64,000 nucleotides of DNA from the NCBI RefSeq assembly GCF_022376445.1, contig NW_025955044.1, forward strand, positions 1 to 64,000, read 5' to 3'. This DNA is from Fomitopsis serialis (lineage: Eukaryota; Basidiomycota; Agaricomycetes; Polyporales; Fomitopsidaceae). Below are positions 55,636 to 64,000 of the stretch, piece after piece. How positions within the stretch are numbered: the first letter of the stretch is position 1; every line of letters begins with the position of its first letter. A program made the translations under genes and the position numbers. The notes beneath the pieces were generated by a model that was not told the DNA's origin, made no database searches, and worked only from the letters and a program-made list of their open reading frames with translations.

Positions 55636-58404
55636 ATGAAGGAACCACAGCCTAAATATCCCGTCATGCAGACGAAAGCCTGCAAAGCTCGTGGCGGCGC
55701 AAGGGACTCCGGGCCCTTCAAAACCTTGTCAGCTTGCTTCACTTGCTCGGAATCCAAGAGACCCTCCTCGGACTGTCGCTTTAAGGGTAGGTGTCTTTGC
55801 CTAGAGCATGCCACGCCATGCGTGGCAGCTGATGCCATGTTTTGCCTGGGGTCTTGACTCTTGTTTGAAAGGCCTTTCAGCGCGCCACTCCCTGGCGTAG
55901 TCTAACATCTTTCCTCCCGCCAAGTCAGGGTACCTTTCTCGTGAATGTCTGGGGCTACCATTGGTTTAGATGCTGAATAACTTGGCATCATAGGTTGTCG
56001 ATTCATCCCAGGAGAAGGAGAGGCCCCCCAGTTCAAATTCTCTGCTGACTTGGAGCCGCAGCCCAATTTCAGATCGACGTTCAGCAAGAAGATCCAGGGA
56101 TCTTTGGACAGGAAAAGATTACAACAGCATCTGGTAAGATCTGTTGGCCTGTGAGTATGTTCTCAATGACCTTACAACCTCGCGTTGCCAGGGCGCCTGC
56201 GCTCATTTGTTGCTACCTCTCCTCAAGAGCGAGGCGGCCCATTTGACTCGCCAAAATTGCATCATCCGCCCACGAGAACTCTCAGTGAGAGTCACTTGCG
56301 GTATGTTACCCTTGCCACTCCCACTATAAGCAGCTAAATCTCCGCAGACTACTGTTCAAGCGAACTTTTCACGGAAACATGGCTCTGCGTCGAATGCGGT
56401 CGAGAGCTCTGCATGACTTGTTCAGAAATGCTGCCTCCAAGTCCCGAGGTAACGGATTCTCAAGGTGGCCAGAACATCCATGCTGATTGTCTATCTTAGG
56501 TCCACTCGCATACGCTACTACCGGTGTCGCGGTTTCAGCCCACTGAAGTGGAGTACATGCTGGCATCAATGCAAGAAATGGTGTCAGAAGGACTTAGGTT
56601 GGTTGCCTCTTAGTAAATTCGCTGATGCTCTGAGCTAACGCCAATATGACTAGCGCGCCCTACGGGGAGACCGCGTTGCCTGCCGGGGAAGAAGCACGAC
56701 TTTCCATGCAAAACAACTCAATAGCTGATTTTGAGCATTATTTCAACGCTGGTATCCCTGTAGTCGTTGTTGATGCTCAGCACAAGCTGCAGGGCTACTG
56801 GTCCCCCAGCGAATTCATAGAGAAGCACGGCGCCCAGAAAGTAACATTGACGGACTGCGAGGCGCCATCGCCAAGCCCCCGAGAAGTCTCGTCAACTGTT
56901 TCAGATTTCTTCCAGTCGTTGGTTGAGGGGCGTAAAGGGGGGAACGTGTGGAAGCTCAAGGTGCAGCTCATCTTCCTCGTTAGTATCTCCTGAGCTCAGT
57001 AGCACCACAGGACTGGCCACCTTCGGCCAAATTCAGCGCAGAGTTCCCGATGCTGGACGAAGCGCTAAGAGCAGGGCTGCCATTCAACGATTTTTGTGCT
57101 ATCCACGGCGTCTTCAATCTAGCATCGCATTACCCGCTTAATGGCAATGCTCCTGATCTAGGTGAGTAATTTGAGCTGCGGCGTGCCATTGCTCCTACGA
57201 CAGATTTCTCTCATTGCTGCCAGGCCCAAAGATGTTTGTGGCCCATGCGTCAGCCGCCAATGGCTCAACCCGCCTCCATCTCGATCTTGCCGACGCAGTG
57301 AATCTTATGACGTGGGCAGCCATGGATGCTGATGGCGCAGAAGGTGGTGCTGTATGGCATATTTGGCACGCAAGCCATCTACCGCAGCTGCGGCAGTTCT
57401 TGCTGTCAGATCAGGTGATAAAGCATGATCCTACCCTCGGGGACCCGGTTCATTCTGCTCAGCATTATCTTGATGCAAGTGCCATTGAGAGGTTTAGGGC
57501 CCGATATGGTCTGCTCCCATATACCATTTTCCAGAGGCGCGGAGAAGCCGTTTTCATCCCCGCAGGCAGCGCACACCAGGTATGGGATTCCTCTTAACGC
57601 CGATCTCCTACACTAAGTCATATACTAGGTTTCCAATCGCACTGACGCAATGAAGGTTGCAAACGACTTCATCTCAATTGGTAATCTCTGCAAGACAAGG
57701 AATCTTGTCAAAGAATTCCGCGACTATCGGCTAGCTGCATCGGGCACAGACGTGCTGCAGCTGAACACCACTATCTTCTATGCGTGGCATTCGTTGCGCC
57801 GCCTTTACGATGATGCCCCGGAAGAGGACGCTGAAGAGAGCGCGCCACGCGGCGAAACTGCCGCAGGTGAGGTCTTGCCTTGGGCTATCACGTTTGGAGG
57901 TCATCTGCGCTGACATCTTTGCGTCACCTACGCGATGATGTCTTGTAGATACTCCCCAACCGCTCGTCCTGCAGGGCGAGGCCTGCCTGAAGCAGCAGCT
58001 TCGAAAGATACGCCTAAAGATCAAGAGAGATATCGTAAGGCGAAACGGCATCGCGCAACATTCTGCTCAGATCAAGAAGGACGGGCACAACTTTCCGTGC
58101 CCTTTTGGTTGTGGATTTTACTCGAGAACTGGCCTCTTGGATCACTTGTGCGCGTTTCCTTTTTCTTTGCTTCCTCCACTCATTTGACTGGTTTTCAAGT
58201 GTGGGCGTTGCACGCAAGAATGGGCAGCGTACGCAGGGGCAACACGCCCACTGCTTCAATGCCAACCACACTAAGTTGAGCAGAATGCGCAAGCCAACGC
58301 TCTGCAGCGAAGACGAATACTGGAGGTTGTTTTGGGAGGACTGCAATATGGCCCTTTTCGAGGGTATGAGTTTCTATCTCGCAATCAATCAGTTGGCTAA
58401 GTAA
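55636..58404 (+). CDS. JmjC-domain protein of the KDM3 type, intact
   Basis: Eleven exons, phase kept throughout, 684 residues: 55,636-55,786, 55,994-56,133, 56,192-56,300, 56,348-56,448, 56,500-56,597, 56,654-56,960, 57,011-57,161, 57,224-57,579, 57,629-57,866, 57,949-58,147 and 58,200-58,404. Order: a cysteine cluster ACFTCSESKRPSSDCRFK (~35-52), a KDM3-like zinc module with RPRELSVRVTCDYCSS and WLCVECGRELCMTC (~125-155), VHSHTLLPVSRF, then the JmjC domain from DWPPSAKFSAEFP (~303) with LASHYPLN, iron ligands in RLHLDLADAVN (His/Asp, ~369) and the distal histidine in FIPAGSAHQVSNRTD (~468). A C-terminal CPFGCGFYSRTGLLDHL with later His/Cys suggests a zinc finger. The family demethylates histone H3K9; activity here is inferred from intact ligands. 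The first intron (207 nt) is unusually long, so exon 1-2 structure is less certain. Confidence 0.85.
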
Positions 58405-59189
58405 TAGTGTGGCTATAGTACACGAGACGTTTCCAACCGAGCTGATTGCGGCGCGCAAAGGCAGGGTCTAATTCCCGGTATCAGATCTCGAGAATTGCGC
58501 TGAGGCAGGGGAGGTCCGAGGTACGCTGCATCAATACTAGTCATTTTCTTAGCTATCATCTCTGAGTTCCCTGACGTGCGCCGAATACAGGTCTTTAGTA
58601 CTTTGCCCTGCTAGCTTCAAGTCGCTCCGCCTCTACCCATGTATCCCTTGCTCGCCGGAAAGGCTCTCCTCCGAAAATATTGGCCCCCTTTTCACGCTTC
58701 TTTGAATTCTTTGTCGTTGTTTGCAGGCAGCAGTACTGCGAAGTCACAAGGTCAATTAACAGCCCCTCCTCTAGATCTGGAGCCATCGTTATTGTACTCG
58801 GAGTATTGAGGCAGCCACAGCCAAGGCCGCAGTAAATCTAACTCCAAGCGGCAGCTTTGCAAAGGCCGAAGTCGCAAGGTATGTACTTTTCTATTGTCGC
58901 ATTCGTCTCTCTGTCACTCTCTGTCACTCGTCGCTCGTCCTCCTTGACCTCCTCGATGGCCCAGCAATATAAGCTCAGCAACACAATGCAACCAGGCGCG
59001 AAGCTCAGCCCGATCGTCGCCGCCGCAATCACGCAGAATATCCGTTAGAATAGCAGGTCGCTGGACGCTGCTCCTACCTACGTTCACCCATCTGCGTCGC
59101 GGCGCCTTACTTCGTGAGGGCACGCCAGGGGACGCTGGGGTGAAGGTGCTCGCCATTGGCCACCGCGCGTCTCAGTCTGCCTCGTCGGC
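58405..59189. other. No gene seen
   Basis: 3' flank of the JmjC gene and the end of the helicase remnant. Short frames only. The plus-strand frame near 58,857-59,048 is unrecognised. Confidence 0.4.
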
Positions 59190-61490
59190 GGGCCTTGCCG
59201 CCAGTAAGCCTCCCTCGATAATCCTACTCATGCGCACCATCCATTCTCGTCGCGCGCCTGCTATTGGGCCCAGCTGCAGGAACCACCATCTCCCCAGAAT
59301 TGCGAGCGGTGCGACCCTGCCCCTGTACACGTCGCTCCGGTGGCGCAGCGCATTTGCCAACAGCACCAAGCTCTGGCGAGCAGCCGCTACAATTGCAGGG
59401 AGACGGGCGCGTTACAGCAGGTCTCACAACGCATGTTCGGCACGTGCGCGGCACGTCGACTTCAGGATTCTGGTATATCGGATTCATTTCGTCTACCTTG
59501 CATTATGTCCAGTATGGCGCGCGCGACGAGCGGATCGAGAATGCCAGTCTCGTCAGACTTGCTTGCTCTCGGCTTGTTTTTCTGCGACTTGATACCTACA
59601 CTTGTTGGCCCCGCGTGCGCTACTGCCGCCTCTGCCTGCTCCGCCGCATTACGAGGGAGGTACACGATAGAATGTGCGTTGCGACCTCGACCATCGCGAA
59701 TGCGCCCGGGGCGCTGCAGCATGACATTGAGGTCTTCAGGGATGTGGCCGAACAAGACGACGTCGTCAGTCGTTAACACGTCGATGCCGAAGGCCATAGT
59801 GTCCGTGCCAATCGTCGCCCGAGGGCCAGAACCAGAGGTGTCGCGGAGAAGCTCGAGCGTCCTTTGTCTGTACCAGTCTGGGACTAAGGACGTGTATAAG
59901 CGGATGCGATCTGCGCGATCGTCAAGGTCTGTCGAAGCATCGCAAGGGTAGGTTGCGTCTTGGCGGCGAAGTGCGTTAGTCTTGCAGAAGATAATGACGC
60001 GATGAGGGGCTGCAGAGTCCAGTCGAGCTCAGGTCCAGGGCAACGGGTTCCATTAACCCCGGATTGGGCGGTACGGAAGAGCCATTGGATGTCGTAGCGT
60101 GCATTCGAGCGGTGAATGAGATGGTGTCGCCCGTCATACAAGCCCAGGAACTGGCGTGCCGAGTTCGTCGGCGGGCCGGGACATATGGTCGCAGCGAGGG
60201 CAATGGGAACGGGGGTATTCGCGAACCGCACGCGGGCGTGTCCGATATGCTTGAATGAAGGTCGGAACTGCGAGCCCCAGCTATTCAAGAGGTGGGCTTC
60301 ATCGACAGCGAGCGCCATGATACGAGCTGCGAACGCCTTGTCGTCCACGAGGCGTTGGAAGTTCTCGTTTGGGAGCTGTTCGGGAGATAGCAGAATGATC
60401 GCTGTGCTCGAACGCGCCCTCTCCCAGACGTCGCTGCGCCCCTGTTTCGCGGCCTGACAGCTAATTTCAGAACGATAGTCACTTGCAAACGCGCGCGACA
60501 GACGATGACTAAGCGCTCCAACCTTCAAGAAGGCGGCGCGCACCGCTCTTCTGCACCACTGTCGTTCATCGTCTCCTGTCAATTTTGCGCGAGCAGACAC
60601 AACAGATGATATATGATCTGAAATCTGAATTATGGACCTGTCTCTCTACCATTTACAGTAGTAGTGTAGAGCTACCATGACTCTCGCAGAGTCCGAATAG
60701 TTGAACTCTTTCTACATGGCTCGCGACTGGCAAGGCATGGGATTCACTGGAATGTCAGTGGTGTTGTAGAGCAAGGCTGACCAGACACATTCTGCATAAT
60801 TATTGGTTCGCATCAACCTGATTGCTCACGGGATCGTGTCGTGTATGTCGTTGCGAGGGGCTGGTCCTGGACAGGTCGCTGTGTGTGGAAGATCTCGCGC
60901 AGGTTGCAGTGGTGCAGAAGAACGGTGCGCGCCGCTCCCGAAGCGCGGAGCGCTTAGTCATCATATGTCGCGCGCGTTCGAGAGTGACTATCGTTCTGAA
61001 ATTAGCTGGAATAGCTTCTGTGTTGATGACTGCAGTGGCGAGCCTGGCGGCATGGACCTTCGGCTCCTGCGTGGAAGTAAGCAGCAATACCAATGCCTCA
61101 ACATAACAATGCTCGCCATGCCGTGCTCCAGCACCTTCGCGGGACGCGCCGCTGCCATACGAGGGTCTGCCTTGAAGCGACCACGGAGGCCTTCGGGACA
61201 CAGCACGCGGTCCTTCGCGATAGCTCGGGCAACGAGCGTGTAGATCAGCAAGAAGCCGGTCTTTCCTGAGCCCGTTGGTGTTATAGCGAGCACGTCGATG
61301 CAATCTAGGGCCTTACAGGCCCCTTCGAGTTGATAGATGCGAGGGTCCCGCGGCAGACTCCTCCGCGCGATGTCGCGGCAGAAAGCGATTCCCTCGGGCG
61401 AGCTGAATGTTCTCTGACTCAGCGTCGGGCAGCCGAGATCGCAGGATCCCGGCGATTTACTGGATTTACCGGCACGTGTATAGTTTGGCA
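59190..61490 (-). pseudogene. RecQ-like DEAH helicase pseudogene interrupted by a 551-bp element
   Basis: Copy of an Agaricomycete RecQ-like ATP-dependent DNA helicase. Minus strand: IYQLEGACKALDCIDVLAIT and Walker A TPTGSGKTGFLLIY (about 61,340-61,240), CPEGLRGRFKADP, INTEAI at 61,009, then a 551-bp insertion, AAKQGRSDVWERARSS, IILLSPEQLPNENFQRLVDD, motif II ALAVDEAHLLNSWGSQFRPS (DEAH), PVPIALAATICPGPP, QFLGLYDGRHHLIHRSNARY, AFGIDV, EDLNVMLQRPGRIRDGRGR (motif VI) and, further on, CNCSGC-type cysteines with VVPAAGPNSRR in changing frames. Frame shifts occur near 60,030 and 59,830 and several times after 59,480. Related telomere-linked helicases exist in fungi, but no telomeric repeats are present here. 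Confidence 0.82.
60458..61008. mobile_element. 551-bp non-autonomous element with ~103-bp TIRs
   Basis: The left end 60,458-60,561 and right end 60,907-61,008 are inverted repeats of 104 and 102 bp, identical over the first 26 bases (starting CAGCTAATTTCAGAACGATA) and about 85% alike after that. GA is duplicated on both sides (60,456-60,457 and 61,009-61,010). Removing the element and one GA restores the helicase frame at INTEAI-QAAKQGR, which is direct evidence of insertion. The 345-bp interior is AT-richer and has no ORF of note, as in a MITE. Termini begin CAG and end CTG; superfamily not assigned. Confidence 0.85.
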
Positions 61491-62589
61491 TTGAAAAGAG
61501 CTTATAATATTTATTTAGTGCCACACGCGTGATTTTGCGCAGGGCGACTCGGACGACCTGCGACCTCCCGCCGTGCGCGGTTCATAAGTCGACATTAATG
61601 CCTGCCCCAAATCACTTGGTTTCTCTATCGTTGGAATCTACTCGTCAAGGCGCAGGGCCCGGTACCTTTCTTATGATATCGCCGGCACTTCTCAAAACTG
61701 CCGTTTTCCCGCTCGCCGCCATCGTACGCGGACGATAGCGAGCGAAGGAGATATCGAAGACGCCTGAAAAGGTTATGGGTGGGCTCGGGGGATTGTCGAG
61801 GGTCTGGTACGTTTCCGGAGGGCTGCGGTGCTGAGCAGCTACGTCTACACCACACAGGCGCGATCCTGAGCCGCGGCCAGCGTATATAGGCGACTGCGGG
61901 CCACAGACATGTCACAGAGTCCCAAAAGCACCACGGTTGAGCTCAGGGGAGTCGTACGGATGGCCGAGTACAGCTTTTATAGTGAGTACTCGCCTTTTCT
62001 TCTGCGCTCGCTGTGTTGATACAGGCTCATAGGTCGCTTGCACAGACGTCCGCCGCCGCATGCGGCGTACGCGTTTCGGCACACAAATTGACCAGCGGGT
62101 GTCACGAAGAATAAAGAAGGGTGTAGGCACATTATGGTAGCAGCAAGACGACTGTACGACGTGTCCGCCGTCGCCGACTCCTCTCCTTCACTCTGCTCCT
62201 CCCATTCCACCACTGGTCCCTCCTCCCCTTCAAGCTCGCTTGCGTCGCCATCTCGCTCAGGTGAGTTCCAATGACCCGAAATTGACGTCGATGACCTTGT
62301 CCGAGACGCGGCCAACCACTGAGGATGCAGAGGTGTTTGGCCGACAGCGATGATCTGACTTCCAATAAACCAGCGAGGCCGTACAGACACGGCCTCAAGT
62401 TCGTGTTTGCTCATCTCGACAGTCTTACTCTGCCTTCGCAGACGAAGACACCCACATCGTCGAAGAAGGACAGCTCCGTCACGCCCGGCTCTGGCGCACC
62501 CGCGCACGATGAGCCGCAGGAAGGTCGACCTCATCAGGATCAGGACCAAGCGCGGCAAGCTCGTCTAGCTCGGGCGGCTGCACGTGGAG
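61491..62589. other. No gene seen
   Basis: No conserved family was recognised. A minus-strand frame at 61,977-62,558 is open for 193 codons, and a plus-strand stretch at 62,380-62,560 (HGLKFVFAHLDSL, then TKTPTSSKKDSSVTPGSG) is protein-like, but no function is assigned. Confidence 0.3.
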
Positions 62590-62840
62590 CCGGGCGAGAA
62601 GACAGGCCAGTGTGCATGAGGGCATATGGATAGACAGGTGTGCGAGTGGGCAGATGAACAGGTAGCCTGAGCTGGAAGAGCGAGCAGGCGAGCGGAAAAG
62701 CGAGAGGAAAGTCGGGCATGTAGGCAGGCATTTGGGGTGAGCATGCGGTAGAGTGACTGGGCAGGTGAGCGGTCGGGTAAGCGGGTGAGCGGGTCAGTGC
62801 CTGTCAGTATCAGGTGGGCAGGTGGACAGGCATGCAGACG
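62590..62840. repeat. Degenerate G-skewed repeat block
   Basis: GTGAGCGGGTAAGCGGGTGA, GAGCGAGCAGGCGAGCGG and GTGGGCAGGTGGACAGGCA variants, the same style as the arrays at 4.6-5.3, 10.4-11.1 and (reverse) 43.9-44.65 kb. The reverse-strand open frame is a by-product. Confidence 0.6.
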
Positions 62841-63026
62841 CAATATGTGTGCGAAAGCTCTCCGCGTTGGCGACGCACTACTTAGCTCAGTATGTTCATT
62901 CTGGTTCTTGACAGTTCATGCTCGTCATGACTACCTCCACAATTCAATACATGTATCGACTATAGATTGCGTCAAGTCTTGACTTCAAGATCGATGTCGA
63001 AGTTCTGACTGAAAAACTAGAATAAT

Positions 63027-63080
63027 TGTACAGAGTTCTCGCCGTGTACAGAGTTCTCGCCGTGTACAGAGTTCTCGCCG
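63027..63080. repeat. Three perfect 18-bp tandem repeats
   Basis: TGTACAGAGTTCTCGCCG is repeated exactly three times (63,027, 63,045 and 63,063). No surrounding gene is affected. Confidence 0.95.
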
Positions 63081-63128
63081 TCGTCCTTCTCGTCCCTGCG
63101 ATGGGTATCTTCCCAAGATCCATGCGAC

Positions 63129-64000
63129 TCAGATCCTACATATCAAAATTGATTCGCGCTGTATTGTCGAATGAGGGAGTGTACACATACCTTCTCGGCC
63201 ATCGTCGTGATCAGATCCCGAGGGTGCAGGGGCCGTGAACTGACGGCAGGGGAGTTCACTGGTCCCACAGGGAGGGAGAGAAACGGGTGGAGACACCGGA
63301 CGGCCCCTGTCGCTGGACTGCAAACGCTCGTGGAGCCGACGACTACTGCTGGACTGTCCTCCCTCATAGTCGGTAGCCCGTGAGTTCGCATTCGTAACCC
63401 ATTCCTTGGTGTGATCGCCTGAGGCGGGGTGTGGCTGTCGCAGATGAGGGCGGTTTGGGGATGTGTTCAGGTAAGTACCTCTGCCACGGTACTGGCCACG
63501 AGTTGGAAACCTAGGTCCGCGGCCTCCTTGTCCGTTGGGAGTGCCATACCATCCTTGGCGCATGCCAGTGGGTGGCTGACTGGGATCCTCAGGCTGTCCA
63601 CCGACCCATTCATTGCGCCCAACGTGAGCCTAAGTATGGTTCAGTTATAAGGACACACACTCGATGACATAGACGGACATACTCGTTGAGACTGGATCAC
63701 ACTGATCCCATGTTGGTTTCCAACCAGGGGTTCGCCGAAACTCCCTATGGGCAGTCGTTGCGTTGCTTTCGTTACGAGTTCGCCGATGAGGTCTGTGAAT
63801 TGTCGAAGCTGATGGTCCATGGGTTGTCTATGGTCGGGAACAGCGGAGGGATGTTGCAGTCCTCCGTGAGAACACAAGTAAGTTTCGAATTCAGCTGCCA
63901 GGTATTGCAATCCCTCCTTGTAATCCTCGATTTCCTTTCTCTGGTCCTCAATTTGTTGGTCCTTCGATTTCAAAGCGTCTTGCGCTGTCTCGAGCTCTAG
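63129..64000 (-). CDS. Coiled-coil and RG-rich protein, 5' end outside window
   Basis: Minus-strand gene entering from the right edge. Exon to 63,683 encodes a charged coiled coil (KDQQIEDQRKEIEDYKEGLQ) and FTDLIGELVTKATQRLPIGS. A 52-nt intron (63,682-63,630; GTATGT ... ACTTAG, first base at 63,682) leads to AHVGRNEWVGGQPEDPSQPP, GWYGTPNGQGGRGPRFPTRG and GQYRGRG, an RG/RGG-like stretch of the kind that binds RNA or nucleic acid. A second possible intron (60 nt, GTACTT ... CCTCAG) lies at the GRG/GDHTKEW point and does not change the frame. The C-terminus is Ser/Pro-rich. A coiled coil plus RG-rich tail would also suit a retroelement Gag, but no zinc knuckle or polymerase is in view. Confidence 0.55.

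Noticed and set aside
59190..61490. Telomere-linked helicase marking a chromosome end
   Set aside because: No TTAGGG-type repeats occur anywhere in the window and the gene is broken; a subtelomeric position cannot be supported.
1..64000. CRISPR arrays, complete tRNA or rRNA genes, bacterial or viral genes
   Set aside because: None was seen. The tandem arrays lack spacer structure, the tRNA-like fold at 13.3 kb lacks a proper A box and acceptor stem, and every recognised gene is of fungal nuclear type.

Overview
The window looks like nuclear DNA of a mushroom-forming basidiomycete (Agaricomycetes). The evidence is the intron style (mostly 47-67 nt, GT-AG, CTRAC-like branch sites just before the acceptor), a FunK1-type fungal kinase, a KDM3-type JmjC protein with fungal zinc modules, and many fragments of core fungal genes. 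No bacterial, organellar or viral gene was recognised. All homology calls are made from memory of family motifs, without a database search.

Two kinds of sequence are interleaved. The first is a graveyard of broken copies of conserved, mostly single-copy genes. From left to right these are CWC22 (0.2-0.8 kb), a beta-1,3-glucan synthase (0.8-3.2 kb, split by an ~840 bp insertion), SEC31 (8.2-10.3, minus), a GH5 glycosylceramidase/sterylglucosidase-like tail (14.65-15.1), a gamma-butyrobetaine-dioxygenase-like gene (15.3-16.4, minus), CLF1 and MRE11 fused almost base to base (16.6-18.6, minus), RPB1 (21.3-22.0), a protein kinase (22.3-22.7, minus), an NAD kinase piece (30.9-31.1), ATP-PEP carboxykinase with an internal micro-inversion (33.7-34.5), an AIF-like oxidoreductase (34.7-36.0), fatty-acid synthase beta (47.9-48.5, minus) and a RecQ-like helicase (59.2-61.5, minus). 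SEC31, CLF1 and MRE11 still carry spliceosomal introns, so they are DNA-level copies and not retrocopies.

The second kind is a set of multi-exon genes whose reading phase holds at every junction, so they look intact: an FAD monooxygenase (18.7-20.7), a 624-aa orphan (25.9-28.4), a 276-aa orphan (31.2-32.1), a TPR protein (36.4-37.8), a FunK1 kinase (40.7-43.3), a 455-aa orphan (51.0-52.7), a JmjC protein (55.6-58.4), and a coiled-coil/RG-rich protein running off the right edge.

Repeats and mobile DNA are prominent. A 1,474-bp block with a two-exon ORF occurs twice, inverted and nearly identical, at 13.2-14.65 and 44.65-46.1 kb. A 551-bp element with ~103-bp terminal inverted repeats sits in the helicase pseudogene. 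There is a dispersed, degenerate, G-skewed repeat family, a 3 x 254-bp tandem array, and a pair of hairpin-bearing ~150-bp repeats. The layout suggests a fast-evolving accessory or heterochromatic region that collects copied gene fragments while a few accessory genes stay intact.
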